Below are positions 43,501 through 55,776 of a stretch of DNA of 64,000 nt, one piece after another. This stretch comes from Larix kaempferi (Eukaryota > Streptophyta > Pinopsida > Pinales > Pinaceae): NCBI GenBank assembly GCA_027924585.1, contig BSBM01000179.1:16965001-17029000 (forward strand). Direction: 5' to 3'. Made by a program: the position numbers and the translations under genes. The notes under the pieces are model-generated. The model was not told where the DNA came from. It was given only the letters and a program-made list of their open reading frames with translations, and made no database searches. How positions within the stretch are numbered: position 1 is the first letter of the stretch; the number at the start of each line of letters is the position of its first letter.

Positions 43501-44859
43501 ACAGCTTCCTTAACATGGTTATTTCCAGCATGGAGATCCAACTAGGATCCTTTCATATCAACATTTCACAGCTCGAAGATCTTGCACACTACGCTATCAA
43601 AGCTATCACTAAACTCCAAGCAAATCCATGTAACACCTGTACACGAGAGCAGCCAACCAACAATCCACTGAGTTCGCAGTTAAGGAGCTAATAAATACTC
43701 CAACCACCATTCGTATTTGCATGCCAACTATCTCCCATCACAAGTTTAAATACATCATGTACCTACAGGAATAGAATCATACATATATATAAAAGTTACA
43801 AAACAATGCATTATAACGTAGTCTTACTACATTCAACTGTAATCTAATGTGTTAGGCTAAGCATATAGAACATATGTTTGGTTATTACAAACAGTTCCGA
43901 CTTATAGTCTGTGTATGATAGAATTAATATGTATCATTCTCGTATAAGGGATAGGCACTTAGTATCTCATGCAAGACTTGGGTATATAGTATTCAACTTT
44001 AGCTTAAGCATTAAGATGTGACAATCATCATATAAAAACTATTTGCATAGTGAATGCATATTAGTACCATAGTGGTAATATATGGTTTATAAGAACTATA
44101 TTATATATTTCAACATAAGTATTGCAACTATTAATTTTAAAAAGGAAAATAATACTTGTCCTCTCCATAGTTTGGAAGAGATTATATAGTGTAGAACTAT
44201 GCAAATATTTCCATAGTAGTGATATAAAAATTATATGTTCCAAATGCACAAACTTTTAACCAATACAAACTGCGGTTACGACATGATGGAATAAGTTGAT
44301 CATTGTCAACAAAATACCTGAATAGATGGGTAGAGCAGGTATTCTTCTACATATTCATAATGATATTTTAAAAGACCAATATAGTGTTGTAAGATGAATT
44401 GAAAACGTTTATGAAGACTACTCTTGGAATCTCTCTGTCTTACCTGTCCACTGCAATAGAATTCAGGACCGTTAGCTAGCGATAGCTAAGTAAGCCTAGA
44501 GACGATTCAAGGACCCCTTCATATCATAAAGACAAACATTTAGTCTTTAGAAAACGAAAGGCACAACATAGGACGAAAGTGACATTATGCGTACAAACAA
44601 ATAAGTTTAACATCCGACATTGACTTGACGATAAATGACTTATGACTTCTTAAGACACTATATTAAATTAACAGTTGTTAAGGATTTTGAGGCGATTCAT
44701 AAAACTCTTATTCGCTAATGTTAAATGTTATGAGTAGTTATCGTTAAGTACACTGTTTAATATTTAGTCGTATTGAAGTTAACACTTTTAGCCAAGCGAC
44801 ACAAGCATTTATTGCTACTTGAAAATTTTAAATTTTAGTGAAATTTTGGGGATGTTACA
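40557..44859 (-). mobile_element. Insertion F: LTR-type element or giant solo LTR
   Basis: It begins TGTCACATACCC and ends GGGGATGTTACA, inverted termini matching at 10 of 12 positions. It is flanked by a perfect 5-bp duplication CTATC (40552-40556 and 44860-44864). The minus-strand start TGTAACATCCCC is typical of plant gypsy LTRs. 4303 bp with no recognisable gag or pol and no internal LTR copy that I could see, so it may be a very long solo LTR or a gutted element. Strand is inferred from the TGTAACATCCCC end. Confidence 0.55.
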
Positions 44860-44864
44860 CTATC

Positions 44865-46642
44865 ACAACAATCACTAGACTCAACCACAAAGTTTTATAC
44901 TTCAAGAATCGATAACTAGGAGTAAAGTACTATATTTAGGACTACTCAGTTAGGTGATTTCAAAATGACTCCAAGTGGCATTGGAAGACCATGATTTCTA
45001 GATACGAGGGTTGGGATGGGTCCTAGTATGTCTTACCTACCTGCAGAAAAATACATAACTCGATTTAGTGTTCCATAGGTTAGGTAATTACATTAAAACT
45101 CAAAACTAGGCATATTTCCAATGAATTCGAGAGCAGGGGAAATTGTTAGTTTTTTGGCACTTTCAAAGAGAAGCTAAGGGTTATTATTTCATATATCAGA
45201 TTTACATTAGTGATCAATAGTAGGTAAATGAACAACACAAAGCATTAATCATATCTTTGGAAGCACTATCATCAGTTAGTTACAACCAAACTTGCAGAAT
45301 GTCCATTTACACTGAATAATTGCAACATAGTAGAACAATTGAGCAATGCAGGAGTAAGAGAAGTGTCTTTTATTATTTTATCATAGAAGCATATGATGTT
45401 ACAACACATTACATTACAGAGTTCATGCATGAGGAGATATAGGATCTCACAAGGGTGCAAACCTTCAATCTCATTCTCTGCGGGCTACAACACACTATAA
45501 GAAACAATACTAAAATGATGTTGGCTTAAGACATGAATGCCAACATATCAAACATACATGAAGTAGAATGGAACTAAAGTAGTAATGCAATGTGAAACTC
45601 TGTGAAGACAACTAAATATATCCTTCCTTAATGTTACAGAGGGGGCACATCTCCCTAATGCTTGCAAGGGGCACATCACCCAAGCAAAGAGAATGCTAAT
45701 GCATCTCCAATAGCAAAATAAATATTGATCAAGCCATACTCATCCATGCATGCTATATCCCTTTTTATCTTAATTGATATCCAATACAAGCAATCAATAC
45801 AATGGTTGATGCAAAACCACTCACCAATAACCACCAACCAAAACTAGGGCCCAATACCATGTGACTCACGAAACCACCTGCTAACCTCCAATGGGCCAAT
45901 TTTCCTTGGGGAAGTGTGAACAGGACTTGTGTCCACATGTTGAATAGTCCTACCAAGTCAAAGATGAGGTTTGTCCACTTTCTTTACCACTTCCTTGATT
46001 AATTGTCCACATTTTTACTCCACCTCCTTAAATTTGGGAATTGAGTTTGTCCACATTTAAAATATCCCAACAACTTCCTTGGCACCACCAATTGGTCAAA
46101 CTTCTCTCATATTATCTTGAATAAAATATTAATTATTGAATATTTATGAGAGAGTGGGTCATTTAGCTCATTTATTGATTTTTCAAGTGTTTTGACCCAA
46201 TAATTACTTTGGCTTGCAACAATTCGATTAGATGTGTATGAATATTTATTTTGGGCAAATATTAATTGTATGTGGCCCATTTCCACTTACTTGGCTCATA
46301 ATGAACTTGCAGCAATAATTTCCTTGTTCACACTACTAGGGGGGTGCACTTCTTAGACTTTTCCACCAATGATTATTCCCAACCTTAGGAAAGCCAACCT
46401 TAGCATTTTCTCTATAATTTCAAACCACAAGGATACTTTGGCTTATTTGATGATCCAACCAAGTTTCCTCATCTCCTTAATGCATTTTCCTAGTCCAACA
46501 TATTATAATGTGGCATTATTCCTAACTTTGGACCTTAGGATTAGCAAATAATCAACCCAAATCACCACCTAGGTGAATAAATATGAACAAGTCTAGGTGA
46601 CTTAGGCAGTTGTGGTCCATGGAAAAATTTGGGGACATTACG
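44865..46642 (-). repeat. Element D 5' LTR and adjoining leader
   Basis: The right end (46480-46642) matches the D 3' LTR start at 20387-20548. On the minus strand it reads CGTAATGTCCCCAAATTT; TG has become CG. The LTR runs left for an unknown length, perhaps about 1 kb, and includes a repeated phrase near 45640-45690 (GGGGGCACATCTCCC and GGGGCACATCACCC). I could not place the inner LTR end or a primer site. Confidence 0.55.
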
Positions 46643-48030
46643 GATACTTGGTTATAGATCCACTTGGTCTGTCTCTAGAGAGAAAAAAGGTTTTGCATGG
46701 GTAAAGTGGGAAAGAATAGCAATCCAAAACACCATGGGTCCTAGGACCTTAATTTTTTTTTTTTTTCATTTCTACAAGGCCTTGTCAACAAACAGTGTCT
46801 AGAGGCTTGTACAAGGGAAATGGTTTTGGTGCTTTGTTGTGAAGGAAAAATACATACATTCAAACTTAATGGAAGCTTAGATTAGAAACCCCATTAAAAA
46901 TTCTCATAATATCTATGTAAAGTGGGAGAAATTCTTACTTGTTTTTTCTTTGATAGAGAATAGGGTTGCTTGGTTCACTTGCAACCATACATTTAGGATG
47001 ATCTATTGCATTCTTTTTGCTAGGAATGCAATTGTACATTGTAATACCTATATTATGGGTGACTTAGAAGTGTTATCTAGTCTGGCATATCTCGTTCATG
47101 AGCTCATTTCTATAGTACTAAAAGGTTTTAGTTGGCACTCTTGACCCAGTATGTAGTTTCATTCTTATATATATGGGCATATTGAACAAACATATGCATG
47201 GTCATTTACAACTACAAGTATGACATTGAAGATCTTGTATTATAGATCTCGAGTGATTCTCATCTATATATAATGAGAGAAAAAGGAAATCTTCTCAAGT
47301 TAGAACATGTAGTATGCTTCATCCTAAAGTGCCTTAGACTACATATAGTTCAATTGCAATCAAACATATGTTTATGCTTAATGTTGTGTTTTTTCTTATT
47401 AGTAATGTACATAGTGTATTAATAGGCTTGTGCACAGATATTATGTATATAGTTTGGTTGTCAACTGATGGCCATCTTAAGCAACCAATAGCCTAGTCAA
47501 GTATAAGTCTAGCAACAAAGGATTTTCCAGCTGAGTATAGTAAGGGCAATCTTCTCGGGTAGAAAGACCAAATATGCTTCCTCCGAGAGTGGTTTTAGTG
47601 TGCACAGTTTTAGACCCACTAATCTATATCATCATTGTACTAAGTTGTTGATATATACCATAAATGTTTACTTGGAATTTAGAAAATCCCACCAAGAGTG
47701 AAAGGAACAGTTGGTGCTCTTAACCAGTTGCTTTGGCACACATTCATTGAGAAGCTTGTATTTCATGAGCTCATTTCTAGAGTACTAAGATGTTTCTTCA
47801 AGATTGAGCACATGTTCACCATAGGTTAAAAAAATGTGATTTTCATGACTTTTTTTGCAGCTTTGTTGCATTCACGAAATGAGGATGAAATAGGTTTATG
47901 ATGGTTCTATTCTTATCACCATGCTTGCACTTTTGTTGTATAATGCCTTCGAAATATTGTAATATGTCTGTATTGCATACTTATGACATACTATATAGTT
48001 TCATTGTTAGATACTCTTAACACAATCTAT
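46643..48030. other. Intergenic DNA with diverged internal repeats
   Basis: A poly(T) run at 46748-46766. Phrases such as CATGAGCTCATTTCTA followed by AGTACTAA occur twice (about 47097-47120 and 47766-47790), as does AATCTTCTC before a diverged TATGCTTC (about 47290 and 47550). This suggests an old duplication of about 260-670 bp spacing. No gene supported. Confidence 0.45.
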
Positions 48031-48034
48031 AGCT

Positions 48035-48475
48035 TCATAGTTAAATAGGTGGGCATATTCGTGGGATCCCTCACAGGATCTACAAGGATAATTCTGAACT
48101 TTTTACTCCAATCAGGCCCATGGTGGAAGTAGAGTTCCCAACAATGCCAATAGTAATAACCCATGTGATGAACAACCTGTTATGTGCAGGTAAGCTTGAA
48201 GACTTTATAGGGTTGGAATGTGTAGTTGTATTGTGGTTGTAATGTAAAATAGTTTCACCGTTAAATAGGTGTGCATATTCGTGGGATCTCTCACGGGCTC
48301 TATGAGGAGAATTCTGAACTTTTTACTCCAATCAGGACCATGGTAGAGTTCCCAATAGTGCCAATGGTAATAACCCATGTGATGAACAACTTGTTATGTG
48401 CAGGTAAGCTTGAATACTTTCTAGGGTTGGAATGTTCAGTTGTATTGTGGTTGTAATGTAAACTTGAATACAAAT
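48035..48475 (+). repeat. 220-bp tandem duplication with exon-like segment
   Basis: Two copies, the TTAAATAGGTG landmark being at 48041 and 48261. Each holds an open segment ending in a donor-like CAG/GTAAGC (GT at 48190 and 48404). In copy 1 it reads NSELFTPIRPMVEVEFPTMP then IVITHVMNNLLCAG; copy 2 lacks 6 bp (VEFPIVPM) and stays open (48271-48456). The pattern of open frame plus consensus donor suggests a fragment of a host gene, but I recognise no family. Confidence 0.45.
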
Positions 48476-49005
48476 CTCTATTTTGGTTTCAAAAAGGTAT
48501 TATGTCAAGGGTCTTTTGATCTTTAGTACTAGGACTATTAATGCACATGGACAATTTTTAGTATTAGGAATATGGGAAGTGCTTCAGCGTGAAAAAAAGA
48601 ACCTAATGTTCATGGTAAAGCAACACTAGAAAATTAAGTTGAGCTATAGCAACAATATAGTATACCTTTGTGTTATTGTTCCTGGTATAGTAGAATTGTT
48701 TGATAATGTGCTTGGTGTTGATTGTTGTGTGTTGTGTGTTGTGTGAGGCCTCGCAGTGATCCCTTCAAGCAGTGGTTGAGTGAGTAAAGAGAAAATGGTG
48801 GATATGTGTCGTTGATTTATAGAATTGTGAGTTGGTTTTGATTGGCTCTTTGAATTAGCATGGAGTAAATTCTTGTGTTTCTGATTGTGTGGTTAGGATC
48901 AATTGGAGTATGATCCAATGGATATGACTCTCATCATGATGATATGTGTGCATTGTTGATTTGATTGTGTTGGTTCATAATTAATGCATTGCATGCTAAA
49001 TGCAG

Positions 49006-49180
49006 GATGTGTTGGTTAAAAATGGGTTGGTGATAAATTCAGCAGGTGAAGCTGAACAACTTGTCTCCCATTGTTGTGCAAGTGTTATTCCATTTTGGGC
49101 TCATGGTATCCTTGATCCTGGAACATATGTCTCTTTTGGTCATTCATTGGGTTTGATTTGTTGTATGTACTCTTTAGATT
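49006..49180 (+). other. Possible exon fragment of an unknown host gene
   Basis: After an acceptor-like CTAAATGCAG (49005) the plus strand reads DVLVKNGLVINSAGEAEQLV, SHCCASVIPFWAHGILDPG. The reading is open to 49182. Direct joining to the upstream donor at 48404 would not keep the frame, so if it is an exon another exon or a different phase is needed. Weak call. Confidence 0.3.
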
Positions 49181-49182
49181 GA

Positions 49183-49680
49183 TTTTGGTAGGAGGTTTTA
49201 AGGTTTGATCGATCTTGTATGTCAAATCACTGTAGGATGTGGCGGTGATAAGATGTTGTGTAAGGAATATTGGTCTAGGATGGGATTGGGACTTGGTGTC
49301 TTATAAGTTAGATCTTTCAGACCTGCAAAGTTTGTCATAGAAAGATGGATACTGGTTAGATGTGGGCCCAGTCATATTATGGCCACCTTTTGTAAAGTTT
49401 TTGTACATTATGTATAATTTAAATGACTATTTTATATTATTTATTTAGATGCATTAAATTTTATTAATGAATATATGAGGTGACCACAACCCTCACCACA
49501 TTTGGTCCCTGGCCCACATATAGTGTTTCTCTACTCAATTCTTTTTTTTATGTTAAATTTTAACTAAAAGGTATATTATGATTCCAAACAACGTGAAGGG
49601 TACATTTTATGAGGGAGCTATGTTCTCAAAATACCCTTTTTCTTTACTAACTGCCAAAAAGTACATTTAGAACCTTGTCT
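49183..49680. other. Intergenic stretch, nothing recognised
   Basis: AT-rich, no ORF of note, no repeat match seen elsewhere in the window. Confidence 0.4.
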
Positions 49681-49681
49681 A

Positions 49682-49822
49682 TGATTACAAACCAAAAAGT
49701 TAATCGGTTATTTATCCAAAACCCTTGATTACAAACCAAAAAGTCAATCTGTTATTTATCCAAAAACCTTGATTACAAACCAAAAAGTCAATCTACTATT
49801 TATCCAAAAACCTTGATTAGTT
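49682..49822 (+). repeat. 50-bp tandem repeat, 3 copies
   Basis: Three copies of a unit containing GATTACAAACCAAAAAGT, CAATCTGTTATTTATCC and AAAAACCTT. The last two are nearly identical. Confidence 0.88.
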
Positions 49823-51290
49823 AGGAGATGGACCACAACTACACTGTTCATGATGAAAAGTTCCTTTTGGATAGAAAGTTGTTTTCAAAGGCCCAATCTA
49901 GTAATCGACCAAATTCCTTCAACCGAATTTTGGGATAAGATTTGAGAAGTAGTTGTTGAGATTACTAGTTAACTTTTTATCTTTTGATAAGTGGTGACTT
50001 CGAATAGATCGAGATAAAGATGTGGAATAATTTTTTTAATAAATTGTCATGGTCTTCTCACTCGTTGATGTGTTGTAATTAAAATTATAATATTTTCAAA
50101 TTTATAAATTTTCAATTTTAATATGATCATGATTATTGAATGGATTTATATTATCAAAATTATAATTTAAAAGAAAAAATATTTATATTCGAACTAAAAT
50201 TATAGAAAATGAAATATTAAATTGTTTCATAATTTAGAAAAACTATATTAAAGAAGAGCTACGAGGTAGCAATGTTCTTGATGTTTCCAGTAACTCTTCC
50301 TATAAGAGGAAATGACAAAATAGAAAAAGGCTAAGGCAAAAAGTGTTTTTACCGAGCCTAAGCTTAGAGAGCCCAATAGACCAATTTATATACATACCTA
50401 TAATTATGTAGGATTAGTTTGGTAGATTAGTTTGATGTCCATGGGATTCAATTTTGAATGCTCTTTGAAGTCTTGTGAAAGCTCCATTATAAACCTCAAC
50501 TATTGTTTCATTATGCTTAATTTTATAATGAATGAGTATCTACAAAAATTGGAGAAAGAGGAGTAGAATACAAAATTGTGAAATGCTTTTAATTGAGTAC
50601 TATAATTTGAAAGGCTTGCAATTAACTTATGAATGTGTAAATGGAGATATACCAATATAATTTATGTAAATTTGTAGTGATGACTCCAAATCATTTCCTA
50701 TCTAGATCAATAAGTAGAGTAGAGAGGTATTATCAATGAGGAGGAATTTATAGATGTGGAGGATAGGTCATTTAGGAAGTATAAAAGCCGCGAGTTAAAA
50801 AAATTGTGGTTTTCTAAACAAAAATGTTGATTAACTAGTGGTTTAGTGGTAAATTGGTGATCATTTATAATATTTTTTTGGTAAATTTGATTTTTAATTA
50901 TTTTTTTAATTTAATATGAAAATCCATATTAAATCACATTTTTTCTTTTTTGATCAGCGCACAATAAAAGTGGTTTTAAATTAAATAATAATAATAATAT
51001 GAAGAGGATATAACTTCAATAATAACAAGCAAAGAAATTGTCCACAAGACACAACATATTTAAGGCCCAAAAGACACAAATTCTTTATATCTCCCAAGCC
51101 TTATGTAAGAACAGAATTGAAGATTACATTATTTGGTCAAAAACTATTTCATGTAAATTTATGTGACATAATAATAACTTAGTTCAGTTCAAAAACTATT
51201 TCATGTAAATTTATGTGACAGAATAATTTTGTTCTATTTCTGCTTATGAATACTTGCTACTCCAAATATATGTACCTTATAATACCAACG
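49823..51290. other. AT-rich intergenic stretch
   Basis: No supported gene. A direct repeat of about 40 bp (AAAACTATTTCATGTAAATTT then ATGTGACA) occurs at about 51138 and 51190. Confidence 0.45.
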
Positions 51291-51582
51291 AGGGAAAATT
51301 TTAAGGACCCATAATTTTCTCAAATTATAGAAATGTTGGCGAATCTTACCAATTCTTAAATTTGCAATCATAAACTATTTGAGATTTTTTTTTAAATATT
51401 CAAATTTCTAAGGACTTATATAGTTTTTGGACAATTTTGGCGATTTTTAGAGTAAAAAAAAATTATCCCATGGAATTTGGGCGAATCATCTTTGAAAAAA
51501 GGAAAATTGGTGAATATTTTTATGGAAAAAAAAGACCGAAAAATAACCCATGGAATAAATTTCGCCCTTAAAATTTTCCTTG
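51291..51582. mobile_element. Second MITE copy, same family as 36330
   Basis: About 292 bp. Inverted ends GGGAAAATTTTAAGG and, reverse-complemented, AAGGAAAATTTTAAGGGC. It shares the order of internal words with the first copy: TTGGCGAATCTTACCAATTC, TTTCTAAGGA, TTTGGCGATTTTTAGAGT, AATTTGGGCGAA and AAATAACCCATGG. No clear 9-bp target duplication remains. An ORF across it (51477-51713) is not a gene. Confidence 0.85.
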
Positions 51583-51813
51583 CATTTGATACATCATCCT
51601 TACCTAATTTACCAATTTTACCGACAGCAAATTTAGAAGGCCAAAATTTTCATTGCATTCCTCTACCAACTATTAAGAACTACAAAAAGTTTTATATATT
51701 ACTTGAATCATAAATAAATAAACAAATATTAACCGAAGTTCCATAAAATAGTTTAACATAAATTCCATGAAGTACTATTATTAAACTAATATAATTAGTT
51801 TTATTAAAATTAA

Positions 51814-51844
<31 letters not shown>

Positions 51845-52490
51845 TTGACAAAACTTTACCTTGGCTTCCTTTTCTCCAAAATATAAATTTTGAAATATTG
51901 AAAATTACAAAGATAGTATAAATCTATATCATGTTCAATTTTCTTACAAAAACAACCATGAACAATTATTGGGAATAAAAGAACTTCAATACATCTAAAA
52001 TATTGAGTTATTACAACGTCAAAATCTATTTATCCTTGCAAAAACTATTCAGATATAGATATAGATATAATGAAGGCCACCTAATATTGTTTAGCAAATA
52101 AGTGAATATTCATATTGTACTAAACCAAACTTATTCCATCAGTCTATGTGTGCAACAAATTTCCTCCCTCTTTCCAAACTAAAATAAAAAAATTTCCAAA
52201 AAAAATGACAGAAAAGCAATCACTCATTCAAAACTGCCAAAAATAAGTTTTCCAGTGTAAAACTTCGAAACATCTTAAATGTCGAGTTTATAACAATGTC
52301 AAAATTTACCAATCCTTGTAGAAACTACTCAAATATGCATATAAATATTAAAAAAAAAACTTTGAAATATCTTAAATGTCGAGTTTATAACAATGTTAAA
52401 ATTCAAATTCACTTGTCTCTTTAAGATCTGGAATGTTTTGGAAAGCAATTTTATGATTGCACCGAGTGAAACGAGGTGCTCTACAGTCCA
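51583..52490. other. AT-rich stretch with microsatellite
   Basis: A (TA)12 run at 51820-51844. A diverged direct repeat pairs about 52255-52340 (CTTCGAAACATCTTAAATGTCGAG) with 52360-52400 (CTTTGAAATATCTTAAATGTCGAG). No gene supported. Confidence 0.5.
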
Positions 52491-52494
52491 GTAT

Positions 52495-52900
52495 GGGGGA
52501 GATGTTGTAACGTGATGTAATGTTTGTAACGGATGTAACGTTGTAACATTAGTAACATGTCGACAAAAAATAATAATGAATAGTGATATAGTGAATATTA
52601 TGAAAGATGCTGTAACGTGATGTAACGTTTGTAACAAAATAATTAAAAAAATTCATGTCGGCTCATAAAATAAAAAATTATGGAAAGTATTTAAAAGAAA
52701 GTATGGGGGAGATGTTGTGACGTGATGTAACGTTTGTAACAAAATAACGTTTATAACAAAATAATTAAAAAATTCATGTCGGCTCATAAAATTAAAAAAT
52801 TATGAAAAGTATTTAAAAAAAAAATCCATGTTGGTTCATAAAATAAAATATTATGAAAAGTAATTAAAAAAAAGATGTTCGTTTATAAAATAAAAACTTA
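52495..52900 (+). repeat. Repeated LTR-like family with GATGTTGTAACGTGATG starts
   Basis: Three partial tandem copies start GATGTTGTAACGTGATG (about 52501), GATGCTGTAACGTGATG (about 52608) and GATGTTGTGACGTGATG (about 52711). Two of them follow TATGGGGGA, a copia-like purine tract before a TGTTG LTR start. The block TTCATGTCGGCTCATAAAAT then AAAAAATTATG recurs two to three times. An inverted, diverged copy is at 62860-62985. Confidence 0.65.
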
Positions 52901-52930
52901 AAACTTAAACCGAGATCTATCAATAAAGAG

Positions 52931-52990
52931 AGATCAAATATCTTGAGTTTAAATTTAAAAAAAGAAATACACCTCAAGAAATTGGATCCC
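52931..52990. repeat. Short foldback with the end motif of the 62696 element
   Basis: The left arm AGATCAAATATCTTGAG and the right arm CTCAAGAAATTGGATCC are inverted repeats with a few mismatches, about 60 bp in all. The right arm is identical for 19 bases to that at 62804-62823. Confidence 0.6.
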
Positions 52991-54469
52991 TAAGATGGAC
53001 CTATACTGATTTTATTCCTTACTCTCTTAATATCAAGCAAGCAATAAAACTATAAAGGATAATTTAAACATGAAATCATTACATTGGTCTATCTTCAAAT
53101 CTTGAAGCAAAGCAAGCGTTCAATCTTCCATGGGTTAGTCTTGGTCTACAAATTCACCAACAATGCCTTGTTGGATACTCATATTGGCACCAACCGATTC
53201 TTTGGGATGGCAAGGTCACTTAATTGTAATATACCCTTTCATAAATCATTTCAATTTCGGCCGTTATACTATCAATTTTGAAAATAGACGGAATGCAATT
53301 TCTATAAATTGAAATTCAAACTGGGAGAAAGTATTTTACAATTCGTATCAGAGGTCATAATAACCTAGAGCACGCAGAGGTCATAATAACCAGACATAGA
53401 CCCAATGAAATGACGATGGGGTTTCATGCCAAATGAAAGAAAAAAGAAAAAAAAAAGGAAAATGAATTAGTAAAAGTACAAATGCAAATTTTTGAATAAG
53501 AGATTACTTACCCAAAATATTTTGGGTAAGCTCGAATAAGAAGATCCCGACATGGGCTCCTTCATGAATAATTGATCCTGTATAGAGCACCAGATGCACA
53601 TTAGGCAATCGTCAAATATAGCATCATCATAACCCAGTCAACATGAACAATAAACTTAGAACATAACCAGACGGTGATAGCTCAACCTTGAGAAAATCAC
53701 CCTGTGTGAAGAAGTTGTATATATATAACATATATAAACCAAGTATTATTACAATATATATATATATTTGGAGAGAAAAATCATTTTATTCATAGAAATA
53801 AACATGGACTGTCCAAATGGATTTATATCATAAGTTTCTGCATTTCAAGCTACATTCCTGTTGCTTGGCTCATCATGCATTTCTGTTTTTGAAAAATAAA
53901 ATTGCTCTACCTATGTGCAAACTATAATCCACCTTTAAAAATTAAACATGCCCCTGAACTAATACCGGACAAACAAGTCGAGGACATAAAATAAAATGAT
54001 TATTAAAAATGATGACATGTGGCTTAATTAGCTGCTCGATTAGTAGGTACGTATATGTAAGATGGATCCTTCACCAATAATAGAACAGACCAAGTCTTCA
54101 ACAAGGTAGCACTATATTTAAAGGTAACCTTATCCATACATTTATTAATTAGTGCTTATATTTTTTATAAATTAAATTTGTGAATTATAGTATTTTATTT
54201 TTGTGTACTCAGTGAGAAAATAAATTTTTGAAGGGAGTCTGGGTAAGAGCATCGATGGGATGTTGGATTTTGAGGGGAGTTTGGGTAAGAGCATCGACCA
54301 TGGTTAGGGCTTGGGAGAAGTTTTATGTGATTGTCTGTAGAAATGGGCTGAAGATATGGTAGATTGGGCATTTTTGTGAGCAACCACAACTTGGAGTCAA
54401 GATGGTTCTTCTGAACCATCCCAGTACCAGCCAAGTATAAAAAATGTGGGAAAACTAGCTAATGTTGGT
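52991..54469. other. Intergenic stretch, no gene recognised
   Basis: AT-rich. Small repeats: AGAGGTCATAATAACC twice (about 53350 and 53380) and GGGAGTCTGGGTAAGAGCATCGA twice with one change (about 54234 and 54281). (TA)n near 53752-53765. ORFs at 53084-53281 and 54195-54434 have no supporting features. Confidence 0.45.
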
Positions 54470-54732
54470 TGCTCTCGATGTGCCCTTTTTGCTTATAGTT
54501 TTCAGTTCTATTTTTGTAGGTTGGTGGTATTTTTAGTATTTTCCCTTTTCTTAGTCTAGCCTCTGCTTTTGTCTGGTGTTGGTGGGCACAAAGTTTGGTT
54601 TAGTTCGTCAGTTTGGAGGATTCTCGGGTTGTTTTGGTACCACTACCTCTTGTCTGTCGCAGTTTAGAATGGTGCTATCTAGTTGGTCGTCCATGTTTTG
54701 ACACGTCCTATTGGTTATGGAAGACTTGACAG

Positions 54733-55776
54733 GTGCCAGTTATGATGGCTTCTATGAGTCATAACTTTGAAACCCTAGGGTTTGTTTCCCCATCTGATGT
54801 GATGGGAGTAAGCTTACCTCATCTAGGTTTTGCACATAATGGCTCTATCCCTGAGATTTCGAGGGTGGCTCATGATTTGAGCTTGAAACCTTCCTCTGAT
54901 GTTGCATGGCCTGGTAGGAACACGGGGGCCAAAGCCCGTAAGTGTAGACTATCTAAAGCACTCAAGGTGTGGGAGGGCTTGGATAGGTTCACTATTCCCC
55001 TGGAAACAAACCTTGACTGGATTGAGATGCTGGCATCCAAGGCTGTAGTTGGAAGATTGGAGTTTACGGATGGCGACCAAAGGGAACTCATTGAATGGGT
55101 TAGAAAGCACTGGATGCCCATTGTGGGGGATATGTCGCGGGTTCTTCAGCTCATGAATGGATGGATATTGTTCATATTTTCCAAAGCTGAGCACGTTGGT
55201 TCCATTCTTAAACGTTTTTGTTGTTTCAAAGAGGGTTCTGTCTGTCTTAAGAGATGGCACCTGGCGTTCGACCCATTAAAGGAAAAGTTGAGTATTCGTC
55301 ACCTGTGGCTCCTTATTCCTGGTTTTCCAATTGAACTTTGGACAGAAAAAATTTGGATAGGCATTGCGAATACTGTGGGAAGATTTGTTAGATTGGATAA
55401 TAGCTCTCTTTTTGGCTATGATCGGAGAGCTGCCAAAGTAATGGTTGAATTTGAGATGGCTAAAGGATTGCCGGTGAAAGTTGAACTAGTATGGGGAGTG
55501 AAGGTATGGTGGCAAAGGCTTGATTATTTTAGGGTTCCATTTAGGTGCTTTTGGTATCAAAATACTGGTCATACCAAGGTTCGTTGTCCGGAGCTTCATT
55601 CCTCGGCCACATTTGACAAGGCATCGTCTTCCCCTATGGCTCCTGATAATGTTATGTCGGCTCAGTCTCTCGACACCCTTGTGAAGAATGAGAATCCGGG
55701 TAAGTCTGACATTCATGTTATTCCTACTTTTCAGGACATCTTTGATGCTGAAATAGACATTATTTTTTATACATAA
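54733..55776 (+). pseudogene. LINE ORF1, N-terminal part (DUF4283-like and zinc knuckle)
   Basis: Open for 347 residues. N-terminal MPVMMASMSHNFETLGF, then KALKVWEGLDRF, and a DUF4283-like core (VVGRLEFTDGDQRELIEWVR, GWILFIFSKAEHVGSILKRF, HLWLLIPGFPIELWTEKIWI, IGIANTVGRFVRLDNSSL, AAKVMVEFEMAKGLPVKVEL). The knuckle is at about residues 277-290, CFWYQNTGHTKVRC, where the second cysteine of CX2CX4HX4C is tyrosine. It binds LINE RNA in relatives. A stop at 55774-55776 separates it from the rest of ORF1. Confidence 0.85.
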
